A DNA stretch of 64,000 nt from Amycolatopsis decaplanina DSM 44594 (GTDB lineage: Bacteria; Actinomycetota; Actinomycetes; Mycobacteriales; Pseudonocardiaceae), in the NCBI RefSeq assembly GCF_000342005.1, contig NZ_AOHO01000058.1:186001-250000 (forward strand). Reading direction: 5' to 3'. How positions within the stretch are numbered: position 1 is the stretch's first letter; every line of letters starts with the position of its first letter. The translations under genes were made by a program, and so were the position numbers. This document shows, in pieces, positions 23,731 through 32,440 of the stretch. The notes under the pieces were generated by a model that saw nothing but the letters and a program-made list of their open reading frames with translations, made no database searches and had not been told where the DNA came from.

Positions 23731-25587
23731 CTACCGGCGGTACCGCAGGCCGTAGCCGTACGGGAACAGCGCCTTCTTGCCGTCACCGGCGTTCACCGGT
23801 TCCTGCGCCGCGCTTGCCGGCCAGCTGAACGTCAGTTTCCCGGTCGGGTTGTAGTCGCCGTAAAGGACATCGGCGACACCGGCGCCTTCGCTGCCCGGGA
23901 GCCAGGCGGCGACGAGTCCGTCGAACCGCGGCAGTTGGCCGGCGATGTCGAGCGGGCGGCCGGACACGGTCACCACGACGACCGGGACTCCGGAGTTCTT
24001 CAGCTTGGCGATCGTGGCGAGGTCTTCCGCGTCGAGTCCGAAGCCGTCCGGGCGGTCTCCCTGCCCTTCGGCGTACGGCGTTTCGCCCACCACGGCGACC
24101 GCGACCCGGTAGCTGCCGTCGATTCCGTTACCCGCACGGTCATAGGTCACCGTGGTTCCCTTCCCCGCCCCCGATTTCAGGCCGTCGAGGATGGTCGTGC
24201 CCGGGATCACCGGGCCGCTCTGGCCCTGCCAGGTGAGCGTCCAGCCGCCCGCCTGGTTGCCGATGTCGTTCGCGTTCTTGCCCGCGACGAAGATCTTGTT
24301 GTTCTTCTTCGCCAGTGGCAGCACACCGTCGTTCTTCAGCAGCACCTGGGATTCACGGACGGCCTGCCGGGCCAGTTCGCGATGTTCCTTGCCGCCGAAC
24401 GTCTTCTGGAGCGAACGGTCGGTGTACGGGTGCTCGAACAGGCCGAGCTTGAACTTCTCCGCCAGAATGCGGCGGTTCGCGTCGTCGATCCGGTCGCGCG
24501 AGACGCGGCCCGCCTCGACTTCGGCCTTGAGGTAGGAGATGAATTGCGGCGCGTCCCACGGGACCATGAACATGTCGATGCCCGCGTTGACCGAGAGCCG
24601 CACCTCTTCGGGGGTGAAGCCTTCCTTGCCGTCGATCTGGTTGATCGCGTTGTAGTCCGAGATCACCAGACCGGAGAACCGCAGTTCCTTCTTGAGCACG
24701 TCGGTGATGAGGTACTTCTGGGCGTGCATGCGCACCCCCTGGAAACTGGAGAACGAGATCATCACCGAGCCGACACCGCGGTCGATCGCCTCGCGGAACG
24801 GCGGCAGGTGGATCTGGCGCAGTTCGCGTTCGCTGACCTCGGTGTCGCCCTGGTCGACGCCGTTCGTCGTGCCACCGTCGCCGACGTAGTGCTTCGCGGT
24901 CGCGAGCACCGATCCCGGTTTCTCGCCGAGCCTGCGTCCCTGAAGGCCGGTGATGGCCGAAGCGTTCGCGATGGCGTCGCGCGGGGATTCGCCGAAGGAT
25001 TCGTACGTCCGGCCCCAACGGTCGTCACGGGCGACACACAGACAAGGCGAAAAGTCCCACTGCGGACCGGTTCCGGCGACTTCCAGCGCCGTCGCGCGGC
25101 CGATCTTCTCGACCAGCCGCGGATTGTTGGCGGCGCCGAGGCCGATGTTGTGCGGGAAGATCGTCGCGCCGTAGACGTTGTTGTGGCCGTGCACGGCGTC
25201 GACACCGTAGATCGTCGGAATGCCGAGCGGCGTCGAAACCGCCGCCTTCTGATACGAGTCGACCATGTCGGCCCACCCGTTCGGCGTGTTACCGGCGGGC
25301 ACCGAGCCACCGCCGGAGAGCAGGGATCCCAGTTTGAGCGCGGCGGCCTGCTCGGGGGTGACCGCGCCGCGTTCGGCCTGCGTCATCTGGCCGATCTTGT
25401 CGTCGAGGCTCATCCGCTTGAGCAGGTCGTTCACCCGCGCGGACGTCGAAGCATGGGGATTCCTGTACAGCGGCCCCGGACTGGCCGCAGCCATCGGAGC
25501 GAGGGCCGAACCGGCCAGGAGCAGTCCTGCGAGCACTGTGGTTTGCGTCGTGCGAAGTGATCTTCTGACGCGGAGGCGGGACGACAT
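23731..25587 (-). CDS. Secreted glycoside hydrolase family 3 protein (beta-glucosidase type)
   Basis: A 618-residue exported enzyme. Signal peptide: basic RVRRSLRTTQ then a hydrophobic core ending SALAPMAAASPG. The GH3 N-terminal barrel has GVDAVHGHNNVYGATIFPHN, the KHYVGDGGTTNG loop and the nucleophile Asp in LVISDYNAI; the C-terminal domain has VLLKNDGVLPLAK and ends GKLTFSWPASA. The motif set resembles plant-type exo-beta-glucan glucohydrolases. ATG 25587 follows GGAGGA by five bases. A TGTTG/CAACA dyad at 25617-25633 upstream could be a LacI-type operator, weakly supported. Confidence 0.9.
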   Translation of the reverse strand: MSSRLRVRRSLRTTQTTVLAGLLLAGSALAPMAAASPGPLYRNPHASTSARVNDLLKRMSLDDKIGQMTQAERGAVTPEQAAALKLGSLLSGGGSVPAGNTPNGWADMVDSYQKAAVSTPLGIPTIYGVDAVHGHNNVYGATIFPHNIGLGAANNPRLVEKIGRATALEVAGTGPQWDFSPCLCVARDDRWGRTYESFGESPRDAIANASAITGLQGRRLGEKPGSVLATAKHYVGDGGTTNGVDQGDTEVSERELRQIHLPPFREAIDRGVGSVMISFSSFQGVRMHAQKYLITDVLKKELRFSGLVISDYNAINQIDGKEGFTPEEVRLSVNAGIDMFMVPWDAPQFISYLKAEVEAGRVSRDRIDDANRRILAEKFKLGLFEHPYTDRSLQKTFGGKEHRELARQAVRESQVLLKNDGVLPLAKKNNKIFVAGKNANDIGNQAGGWTLTWQGQSGPVIPGTTILDGLKSGAGKGTTVTYDRAGNGIDGSYRVAVAVVGETPYAEGQGDRPDGFGLDAEDLATIAKLKNSGVPVVVVTVSGRPLDIAGQLPRFDGLVAAWLPGSEGAGVADVLYGDYNPTGKLTFSWPASAAQEPVNAGDGKKALFPYGYGLRYRR

Positions 25588-25702
25588 TGGTTCCTCCGTA
25601 GCTCGAACAATCCATATGTTGCGCGCCACAACAAACTAGCTTTACATTCGGGTGTCCCAGGTCACAATCAGGCAACGGCGGGCCGTCGAGTACCTTCCTC
25701 AG

Positions 25703-26329
25703 GTGCGTTTCGTCCTCGCTTCCCAGTCCCCCGCCCGCCTCGGCGTCCTGCGTTCCGCCGGCTTCGATCCGAGCGTCGTCGTCTCCGGCGTCGACGAGGA
25801 CGCGGTGGCCGCGTCCCTGACCGATCCGGCCCCCGAGGAGCTGGTCCGCGCGCTCGCCGCCGCGAAGGCCGAGGCGGTTTTCGAGGCGCTCGGCGGCCAC
25901 ACCGACATGGTCATCGTGGGCTGCGATTCGATGCTGTCGATCAACGGCGAGATGGTCGGGAAGCCGATCACGCCGGAAGCCGCGCGCGAGCGCTGGGCGT
26001 CGATGGCGGGCAAAACCGGTGAACTTCTGACCGGTCACGCGATCATCCGCGTCGAGAACGGCGAGAGGACAAAAGAAGCCTCCGGAACCGAAGGCACCAC
26101 TGTTCGCTTCGGCACTCCGTCGCAAGAAGAGATCGAGGCGTACATCGCTTCCGGGGAACCCCTTCAGGTGGCCGGCGGCTTCACCCTGGATGGCCTCGGC
26201 GGCTGGTTCATCGAGGGAATCGACGGCGATTTCTCGAGCGTCATCGGGATCAGCCTGCCGCTGACCCGGCGCTTGCTGTCGGAGGTCGGTGTAAGCGTCA
26301 TCGATCTGTGGACACGTCCCGCATCCTGA
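25703..26329 (+). CDS. maf: Maf family nucleotide pyrophosphatase
   Basis: A 208-residue Maf/Ham1-fold protein. The N-terminal signature ASQSPARLGVLRSAGF, the catalytic Asp in IVGCDSML and the conserved GKP(I) loop followed by RARE-like helix residues are visible, as is GGFTLDGLGGWFIEGIDG near the C-terminus. Maf proteins hydrolyse non-canonical or modified nucleoside triphosphates in the cytoplasm. GTG 25703 (VRFVLASQSP) is chosen because TACCTT lies six bases upstream and the family begins here. In mycobacteria maf also follows the carboxylase beta-epsilon genes. Confidence 0.9.
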   Translation: MRFVLASQSPARLGVLRSAGFDPSVVVSGVDEDAVAASLTDPAPEELVRALAAAKAEAVFEALGGHTDMVIVGCDSMLSINGEMVGKPITPEAARERWASMAGKTGELLTGHAIIRVENGERTKEASGTEGTTVRFGTPSQEEIEAYIASGEPLQVAGGFTLDGLGGWFIEGIDGDFSSVIGISLPLTRRLLSEVGVSVIDLWTRPAS

Positions 26330-26373
26330 GACGACTCCCACACGATCGGGTGATCCGGAAGAGTCCTGCCTCG

Positions 26374-26394
26374 CCGAACGTTCTTCACGTTCGG
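26374..26394. promoter_or_regulatory. Inverted repeat between maf and the dicarboxylate carrier gene
   Basis: CCGAACGT-TCTTC-ACGTTCGG, perfect 8-bp arms with a 5-nt spacer, 45 bp after maf and 36 bp before the carrier start. No U-tract follows, so an operator for the transporter is as likely as a terminator. Confidence 0.45.
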
Positions 26395-26429
26395 GAAATC
26401 AGGAAACTTTCACGCACCGGAGTCGCCCC

Positions 26430-27794
26430 GTGTCTTTCATTCGGACCTACACAAGGCCAAGGGTCTTCGCGGCGGCGGTCCTCGGCTCGCTCGTCGTGGG
26501 CGCCCTGCTCGGCGTCCTCGCCAGGACGACCGAGGCGAGCTGGCTGACCGACCTGCTCGACCAGATCGGCACGATCTTCACGACGCTGCTGCAGATCGCG
26601 GTGATCCCGCTGGTCTTCACGGCGATCGTGGTCGGCATCAACAGCCTGCGCAACCTCGGCGGCGGCAAGAAGGCCGCCCGGCTGGGTGGCAAGACCGTCC
26701 TGTGGTTCGCGATCACCTCGTTCATCGCGTCGCTGATCGGCATCGCCGTCGCGAAGCTGTTCAACCCGGGCAGCGGCGGTCTCGGCGAAGGCGTCGCCGC
26801 GACCGCGAAGAACGCGGACAAGGCCACAAAGAGCGTCGACAATTGGGGCTCCTGGAGCGCCTTCGTCGAAGGCTTCCTGCCGAAGAACTTCTTCGCCGCC
26901 TTCACCGAAGGCTCGACGTTGCAGGTGCTGTTCCTCGCCGTGCTGATCGGTGCGGCGGCCTACAGCCTCGGCGACAGGGCCAAGCCGTTCGTCGACTTCA
27001 CCACCAGCGTCTTCGAGATCATCCAGCGCTACCTCGGCTGGATCGTCCGGCTCGCCCCGATCGGCATCATCGGCCTGATCGGCGCGGCGGTCTCGAACTA
27101 CGGTGACGCACTGTTCCGGCCGCTGTTCACCACCACTCTCGCGGTGTACGTCGGCTGCTTCGTGGTGCTTCTGGTGGTCTACCCGATCCTGCTCCAGTTC
27201 GTGGCGAAGGTCAGCCCGCTGACGTTCTTCTCGAAGGCGGGCACGGCGATCCAGTTCGCGTTCGCTTCCCAGTCTTCGGCGGCGACGCTGCCCCTCACGC
27301 GGCAGGCCGCCGTGAACCTGGGCGTCCAGCCCGCGTACGCCGCCTTCGCGACTCCGCTGGGCAGCGCCACGAAGATGGACGGCTGCGCCGCGGTGTTCCC
27401 CGCGATCGGCGCCATCTTCATCGCGAACCTGTCCGGTGTCTCGCTGAACATCTGGCAGTACGTCGGGATCGTCGTGGTCGCCGTGCTCGGCGCGCTGGCC
27501 ACCGCGGGCACTACCGGCTGGCTGACCGCGCTCACCCTGACCACCGCGTTCATCGGGCTCGACGCGCAGCAAGTGGCGCTCGGCATCGCGCTGATCTACT
27601 CGGTGAACCCGATCATGGACATGATGCGGACCGCGACCAACGTCGCCGGCCAGATCGTCGTGCCGGTGGTCGTCGCCCGTGGCGAAGGCCTCTTGGACGA
27701 CGACGTGCTCAACTCGCCGACGGACCCTTCACCCACTGACAACGGCGAAGCGGCTACTACCTCTGTGAAAGAGCCTGCCACTGCGGGCGCCTGA
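26430..27794 (+). CDS. Dicarboxylate/amino acid:cation symporter (DAACS family)
   Basis: A 454-residue membrane carrier of the GltP/DctA type, importing glutamate, aspartate or C4-dicarboxylates with Na+ or H+. Family signatures: helical hairpin 1 serine-rich tip (FASQSSAATLPLT), the TM7 motif KMDGCAAVFP in place of the N-M-D-G-T form, and the HP2/TM8 region GALATAGTTGW with NPIMDMMRTATNV at the end. The Asn of the TM7 motif is Lys here, which may affect cation binding. The C-terminus is a short acidic tail. GTG start, followed by a long hairpin. Confidence 0.88.
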   Translation: MSFIRTYTRPRVFAAAVLGSLVVGALLGVLARTTEASWLTDLLDQIGTIFTTLLQIAVIPLVFTAIVVGINSLRNLGGGKKAARLGGKTVLWFAITSFIASLIGIAVAKLFNPGSGGLGEGVAATAKNADKATKSVDNWGSWSAFVEGFLPKNFFAAFTEGSTLQVLFLAVLIGAAAYSLGDRAKPFVDFTTSVFEIIQRYLGWIVRLAPIGIIGLIGAAVSNYGDALFRPLFTTTLAVYVGCFVVLLVVYPILLQFVAKVSPLTFFSKAGTAIQFAFASQSSAATLPLTRQAAVNLGVQPAYAAFATPLGSATKMDGCAAVFPAIGAIFIANLSGVSLNIWQYVGIVVVAVLGALATAGTTGWLTALTLTTAFIGLDAQQVALGIALIYSVNPIMDMMRTATNVAGQIVVPVVVARGEGLLDDDVLNSPTDPSPTDNGEAATTSVKEPATAGA

Positions 27795-27804
27795 CCGTCC
27801 CTTT

Positions 27805-27861
27805 AGTACGTGAAGGCCCCCTTCATTGCGCTAGACGCAATGAAGGGGGCCTTCACGTACT
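27805..27861. terminator. 57-bp hairpin, family B, copy 1, at convergent gene ends
   Basis: Perfect 26-bp arms (AGTACGTGAAGGCCCCCTTC...) and a 5-nt loop CTAGA, ten bases after the symporter stop and eight before the stop of the convergent gene. It could terminate both transcripts, although there is no U-tract. Confidence 0.7.
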
Positions 27862-27869
27862 TGCTCCCC

Positions 27870-28586
27870 TCAGGGGCAGGCCCGCAGATCCGCCTTCGTC
27901 AGCCGGACATCCGGCCATCCCCTCAGTTCCGACGGCGCGGTGTACCGGCGCGTGCAGCCCACCGAGCCGCGGGCGACGTCGTAGACCTCCGCGAGCACCG
28001 GCGCCGCCTGGCACCGGGCCGAGCCGGATTGCGCGCCGGGGCACTCGTGCCGCACGACGATGACGTCCGCGATCCCGTCGGCGGTCACGTCGTTCAGGGC
28101 GACCGTCCCGGCGTCGGAGAAGTACGGCTTCCCGGTATCCCGCCAGATCCCGCCGCGCGCGACGAACAATTCGCCCACCGAGCCGCCGCCCGCTTCGCCG
28201 CGCACCAGGCAGACCGGCGTCGCGCCGTCGACACAGCGCAAAGAATCGCCCTTGAGGGTGACCCCCATGTCGTTGACGATCAGCGGGTACACCGTGTCCG
28301 CCCCGATCCGGACCACGCCCTGCTTCCCCGCGTCGTCGGCCAGCAGCACGACGGGCAGCCCGCCGACGGTCATCGCGCTGATCTCCCGGCAGGCCGAGTC
28401 GCCGCAGTTGACGCCGGGCGCGGGCGGGGCGCCATCGGACACCGGAGGCACGCCAGGGTCGCTGGAGGGCGTCGGAGCGGCGGGGCGGAGCAGGACCACG
28501 GCCACGATCACGCCCGCCGTCACCACCACCGCCAGCAGCGCGGTGAACAGCACGGATCGCGGCGCCCGCGCTTCCTGAGTCCGCAT
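27870..28586 (-). CDS. Membrane-anchored extracytoplasmic protein of unknown function
   Basis: A 238-residue protein. After a short basic stretch (RTQEARAPR) comes one hydrophobic segment (VLFTALLAVVVTAGVIVAVVLL), then a Pro/Ser linker and an extracellular domain with six cysteines (including CGDSACREI and CQAAPV), likely disulfide-bonded. Repeated beta motifs with acidic ends (VALNDVTADGIADVIVV) resemble FG-GAP/VCBS blades, but only weakly. ATG 28586 has TACGCT seven bases upstream and no ribosome binding site. Function unknown; divergent from the SAV_915-type gene. Confidence 0.75.
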   Translation of the reverse strand: MRTQEARAPRSVLFTALLAVVVTAGVIVAVVLLRPAAPTPSSDPGVPPVSDGAPPAPGVNCGDSACREISAMTVGGLPVVLLADDAGKQGVVRIGADTVYPLIVNDMGVTLKGDSLRCVDGATPVCLVRGEAGGGSVGELFVARGGIWRDTGKPYFSDAGTVALNDVTADGIADVIVVRHECPGAQSGSARCQAAPVLAEVYDVARGSVGCTRRYTAPSELRGWPDVRLTKADLRACP

Positions 28587-28636
28587 ATCCGAGAGCGTAA
28601 GTGATCTAGCGCAGAGTGCACGTCTATGTTGTTCCT

Positions 28637-28921
28637 GTGACGAACCCCGGACTGCCCAACGCACTGTTCCTTCCCACGGCGAAAAAGCCGAAGGACTTCA
28701 CGAGCGCGGAGATCGAACTCCGCCCGACCAAGGACGGCCGGATGGCGTTGATCGCCTTCAGCACCGTGCAGCGCCTGGTCGAGTGCTGCGGGCCGCATCA
28801 GCCGTGGGCACTGGTCAAGTCCGAGCACCTGGGCCGGATCCACCAGGCCCAGCCGTACGACCTGATCGTGCTCGATTCCGACCTTCCGGAAGAACTGCGG
28901 CACCGCGAGGCGCTCGTGTAA
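28637..28921 (+). CDS. SAV_915 family protein (SseB-like)
   Basis: A 94-residue soluble protein. The pattern LFLPTAKKPKDFTSAEIELR, MALIAFSTVQRLVECCG and YDLIVLDSDLP fits the small SseB-like SAV_915 family common in actinobacteria; function unknown. GTG 28637 is chosen since TATGTT lies exactly six bases upstream; a GTG at 28616 would add seven residues. It precedes the carboxylase alpha gene by 150 bp. Confidence 0.72.
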   Translation: MTNPGLPNALFLPTAKKPKDFTSAEIELRPTKDGRMALIAFSTVQRLVECCGPHQPWALVKSEHLGRIHQAQPYDLIVLDSDLPEELRHREALV

Positions 28922-29071
28922 GGCCTGATAGAAGAACTGAGCCACCGGGGGCCGCGGTATAAACAGAGGACACTGGGTGGCCTTGCTCTCACTAATCGGG
29001 GCGGGAACTTCTTCTAAACTGCTGCGGAGCCGCATCGGGGCGGCCCGACGTGCGAACGCAGGAGGTACGGC

Positions 29072-30862
29072 GTGACCGAGCAGGCCGGCACAGGTGGTCC
29101 GGTGACCAAGATCCTGATCGCGAACCGCGGTGAAATCGCGGTACGGGTGATCAGGGCGGCGAAGGACGCCGGCCTGACCAGCGTGGCCGTCTACGCCGAT
29201 CCGGATCGTGACGCACCCCACGTCCGTCTCGCGGACGAGGCCTTCGCCCTCGGCGGCACCACAGCGGCCGAGAGCTACCTCGTCTTCGACAAGCTGCTCG
29301 ACGCCGCCAAGCGGTCGGGCGCGGACTCGGTCCACCCCGGCTACGGGTTCCTTTCCGAGAACGCGGACTTCGCCCAAGCGGTGATCGATGCCGGGCTGAC
29401 CTGGATCGGGCCGAGCCCGCAGGCCATCCGAGACCTCGGCGACAAGGTCACCGCGCGCCACATCGCGCTGCGCGCCGGGGCTCCGCTCGTGCCCGGTACG
29501 AAGGACCCTGTCGCGAACGCCGACGAGATCGTCGCCTTCGCCGACGAGCACGGCCTGCCGGTCGCCATCAAGGCGGCGTTCGGTGGTGGCGGCCGCGGGC
29601 TGAAGGTCGCCCGCACCCGCGAGGAGATCCCGGAGCTTTTCGAATCCGCGACGCGTGAGGCGATCTCCGCCTTCGGCCGCGGCGAATGCTTCGTCGAGCG
29701 CTACCTGGACAAGCCGCGCCACGTCGAGGCCCAGGTCCTCGCCGACCAGCACGGCAACGCCATCGTCGTCGGCACCCGCGACTGCTCGCTGCAGCGCCGC
29801 CACCAGAAGCTGGTCGAGGAGGCGCCCGCGCCGTACCTGACCGACGAGCAGCGCAAGCGCATCCACGAATCCGCCAAGGCGATCTGCAAGGAAGCCGGCT
29901 ACTACGGCGCCGGGACCGTCGAGTACCTCGTCGCCGTCGACGGCACGATCTCGTTCCTCGAGGTCAACACGCGGCTGCAGGTCGAGCACCCGGTGTCCGA
30001 GGAGACCACGGGCCTCGACCTCGTGCGCGAGATGTTCCGCATCGCGCGCGGCGAGAAGCTGCGCATCACCGAGGACCCGGAACCGCGGGGCCACTCGATC
30101 GAGTTCCGCATCAACGGTGAGGACGCCGGCCGCGGCTTCCTGCCCGCGCCCGGCACCGTGACGAAGTTCGTCGCGCCGAGCGGTCCTGGCGTCCGGGTCG
30201 ACTCGGGTGTCGAGTCCGGCAGTGTCATCGGCGGCCAGTTCGATTCGATGCTCGCGAAGCTGATCGTCACCGGCTCGGACCGGCAGAACGCGCTCGAACG
30301 CAGCCGCCGCGCGCTGGCCGAGATGGTCGCCGACGGGATGGCGACGGTCCTGCCGTTCCACCGCGTGATCGTGAACGATCCGGCCTTCGTCGGCGACGAG
30401 AACGGTTTCAGCGTGCACACCCGCTGGATCGAGACCGAGTTCGAGAACAAGATCGAGCCGTTCGTGGCGCCGGAAGCCACCGAGGCCGAGGAAGAGCAGC
30501 CTCGTCAGAACGTCGTCGTCGAGGTCGGCGGCCGCCGTCTCGAAGTGTCGCTCCCCGGCGGCTTCTCGCTCGACGCCGGTGGCGGCGGGACGGCCGTGAA
30601 GGCCAAGCCGCGCAAGCGTGCGGGCGGCACCAAGGCCGCGGTGAGCGGGGACGCGGTCACCGCGCCGATGCAGGGCACCATCGTCAAGGTCGCCGTCGAA
30701 GAGGGCCAGCAGGTCGAAGCGGGCGAGCTGGTCGTCGTCCTCGAAGCGATGAAGATGGAGAACCCGGTCACCGCGCACAAGGCGGGCACGGTGACCGGCC
30801 TTTCGGTCGAGGTCGGCGCCGCGGTGACACAGGGCACCCAGTTGTTCGAGCTCAAAGACTGA
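29072..30862 (+). CDS. accA3: Acyl-CoA carboxylase alpha subunit (biotin carboxylase plus biotin carrier)
   Basis: A 596-residue fused protein. The biotin carboxylase part (about 12-460) has ILIANRGEIAVRVIRAAKD, the glycine-rich ATP loop AAFGGGGRGLKVA, the catalytic EVNTRLQVEHPVSEE and RINGEDAGRGFLPAPG. A linker (about 470-525) rich in Ala/Gly/Lys leads to the biotin carrier domain with EAMKMEN, whose Lys is biotinylated by BirA. It carboxylates biotin with ATP and bicarbonate and partners with PccB and epsilon encoded 10 kb upstream. GTG 29072 has GGAGGT six bases upstream. Confidence 0.94.
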   Translation: MTEQAGTGGPVTKILIANRGEIAVRVIRAAKDAGLTSVAVYADPDRDAPHVRLADEAFALGGTTAAESYLVFDKLLDAAKRSGADSVHPGYGFLSENADFAQAVIDAGLTWIGPSPQAIRDLGDKVTARHIALRAGAPLVPGTKDPVANADEIVAFADEHGLPVAIKAAFGGGGRGLKVARTREEIPELFESATREAISAFGRGECFVERYLDKPRHVEAQVLADQHGNAIVVGTRDCSLQRRHQKLVEEAPAPYLTDEQRKRIHESAKAICKEAGYYGAGTVEYLVAVDGTISFLEVNTRLQVEHPVSEETTGLDLVREMFRIARGEKLRITEDPEPRGHSIEFRINGEDAGRGFLPAPGTVTKFVAPSGPGVRVDSGVESGSVIGGQFDSMLAKLIVTGSDRQNALERSRRALAEMVADGMATVLPFHRVIVNDPAFVGDENGFSVHTRWIETEFENKIEPFVAPEATEAEEEQPRQNVVVEVGGRRLEVSLPGGFSLDAGGGGTAVKAKPRKRAGGTKAAVSGDAVTAPMQGTIVKVAVEEGQQVEAGELVVVLEAMKMENPVTAHKAGTVTGLSVEVGAAVTQGTQLFELKD

Positions 30863-30908
30863 CGAATGTCGTGGTTGACGGGGCCTCGCTCGGCTTATCC
30901 TCGAAAGG

Positions 30909-31373
30909 GTGAGCGAGGTTCCGTCTCCGCAGCTGCGGATCAGTGATCAGGATCGCGAGTCCGCGCTGACCGCGCTCGGCGAGCACATGAGCGTCGGCAG
31001 GATCGACATCGACGAGTTCGGCGAGCGGTCCGCCCGGATCACGGCCGCCAAGACGCGCGGCGAGCTGTCCGAGGTCTTCCTCGACCTGCCCGAACCGCAT
31101 CCGCTCTTCGACGTGCCCAAGAAGGCCGTGAGTGAATCGGAGAAACCGGCGTCACCGTGGGCGGGCATCTCCCCGGCGCAACGTGTCATGGGTGCGCTGC
31201 TGCCGATCCTGTTCATCGCCACCATCGCGCTCATCATCACCACCGGCGTCACCTGGTGGTTCATCCTCGTCCCGATCGGGATCAGCGCCGTCGGCGAGGG
31301 CATCTGGGGCAAGGGCTGGGAGAACTCCCACAAGAAGCTCGGGAAGCAGCGTCGACGGGAACTCGACGGCTGA
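30909..31373 (+). CDS. DUF1707 membrane protein
   Basis: A 154-residue protein. The N-terminal DUF1707 domain (QLRISDQDRESALTALGEHM, then GRIDIDEFGERSARITAAKT and LSEVFLDLPEP) is followed by two membrane segments (about 95-140) and a basic tail. DUF1707 is a short helical module of unknown function found in actinobacterial membrane proteins. TATCCT ends seven bases before GTG 30909 with TTGACG further upstream, suggesting leaderless expression. The next gene is a paralogue. Confidence 0.85.
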   Translation: MSEVPSPQLRISDQDRESALTALGEHMSVGRIDIDEFGERSARITAAKTRGELSEVFLDLPEPHPLFDVPKKAVSESEKPASPWAGISPAQRVMGALLPILFIATIALIITTGVTWWFILVPIGISAVGEGIWGKGWENSHKKLGKQRRRELDG

Positions 31374-31393
31374 TCCGCCCGTAGACTCGGGAC

Positions 31394-31789
31394 GTGAGTG
31401 CCGAGAGACCGGACATGCGGCTGAGCGACGCCGAACGCCAAGACGCGCTCGAAGCGCTGGAAGAGCATGTCCGCACCGGCAGACTCGACCTCGACGAGTT
31501 CGGCTCGCGGTCGGCGAAGGTCAGCGCCGCGAGGATGGCGAGCGAACTCGAACCGCTGTTCACGGACCTGCCCTCGCCCCGGCCCAGCGCGCTGCTCCCC
31601 CTCCCTCCGATGCCCGGCGTGGCGCAGGCGTCCGCGAAGAACGAGGTCCAGCCGTCGAAATGGCTGACGGCCAGTGCCGTGCCGATCGCCGCGGCGGTCG
31701 CGATCGCGCTGTTCTTCTTCACCCGCGGGACGTTCCTGGTCTTCCTGCTGCCGCTGGCGGTCGCGCTGATCATGAGCCGCCGACGCTGA
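31394..31789 (+). CDS. DUF1707 membrane protein, second copy
   Basis: A 131-residue paralogue of the preceding protein: MRLSDAERQDALEALEEHV, GRLDLDEFGSRSAKVSAARM and LEPLFTDLPSP form the DUF1707 domain. A Pro/Leu linker leads to a hydrophobic hairpin (about 95-125) ending in RRR. TAGACT precedes GTG 31394 by six bases, so it seems to have its own promoter in the 20-bp gap. Function unknown. Confidence 0.85.
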   Translation: MSAERPDMRLSDAERQDALEALEEHVRTGRLDLDEFGSRSAKVSAARMASELEPLFTDLPSPRPSALLPLPPMPGVAQASAKNEVQPSKWLTASAVPIAAAVAIALFFFTRGTFLVFLLPLAVALIMSRRR

Positions 31790-31810
31790 TCGGCCGGTTA
31801 CCCTCGAAGG

Positions 31811-32341
31811 GTGGAACCGGTGGAGATCAACGCGGGTGAGTACTACCTGCGGCAACTGCGGGCGGACAAAGCCCTCGACGACCGTCCGGCGCTGGTCGCG
31901 GCCTTCGCCGACCCGACGCATCGCAAGTACGTCCTGAACTACCGCTTGCGAAACCTCGACGAGGCGACCGAGTACGTCGCGCTGCGCGCCGCCCAGTGGG
32001 AGGGTGACGAGCGTTGTTCGTGGGCGGTGGCCGAGCCGACGACCGGGGATCTGCTGGGCGAGGTCGGCCTGCGGGACCTCGGTCTCGACGCCGGGTACGC
32101 GGAGGCGTCGGTCTGGGTGCGCGCGGCGGCGCGGGGCAAGGGGGTCGCGAGCACCGCGCTCAACGCGGCCCTGCGTTTCGGTTTCGGCGGTCTCGGCTTG
32201 CGCGAGGTCAGCTACCGCTACGAGGAGACGAACGAGGTTTCCGCCTCGGTCGCCCGCAAATGCGGGTTCACCCTGGTCGGACCCGAACTCGAACCGGCCC
32301 CGACCGGGGAACGCCTCATCCGCTGGCACCGCACCGCCTGA
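31811..32341 (+). CDS. GNAT family N-acetyltransferase
   Basis: A 176-residue protein of the RimJ/RimL type. It has the acetyl-CoA-binding segment VWVRAAARGKGVASTALNAA (Q/R-x-x-G-x-G/A equivalent) and the late strand SYRYEETNEVSASVARKCGF, where Asn and the following helix are typical for N-acylation of proteins or small molecules. Substrate unknown. GTG 31811 has TACCCT six bases upstream. It ends convergently with an aldehyde dehydrogenase gene. Confidence 0.88.
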   Translation: MEPVEINAGEYYLRQLRADKALDDRPALVAAFADPTHRKYVLNYRLRNLDEATEYVALRAAQWEGDERCSWAVAEPTTGDLLGEVGLRDLGLDAGYAEASVWVRAAARGKGVASTALNAALRFGFGGLGLREVSYRYEETNEVSASVARKCGFTLVGPELEPAPTGERLIRWHRTA

Positions 32342-32348
32342 CCTCCCC

Positions 32349-32426
32349 CCGCAATTCGTCACCTACTTGCCTGGGCGTTTACCGGCGCCGGACCTCGATC
32401 GGGGGCAAGTAGGTGACGAATTGCGG
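32349..32426. terminator. Long inverted repeat between convergent genes
   Basis: Perfect 23-bp arms (CCGCAATTCGTCACCTACTT... at 32349-32371 and its complement at 32404-32426) with a 32-nt loop, between the GNAT and aldehyde dehydrogenase stop codons. No U-tract; probably ends or separates the two convergent transcripts. Confidence 0.6.
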
Positions 32427-32440
32427 CGGTCGGCGGGACG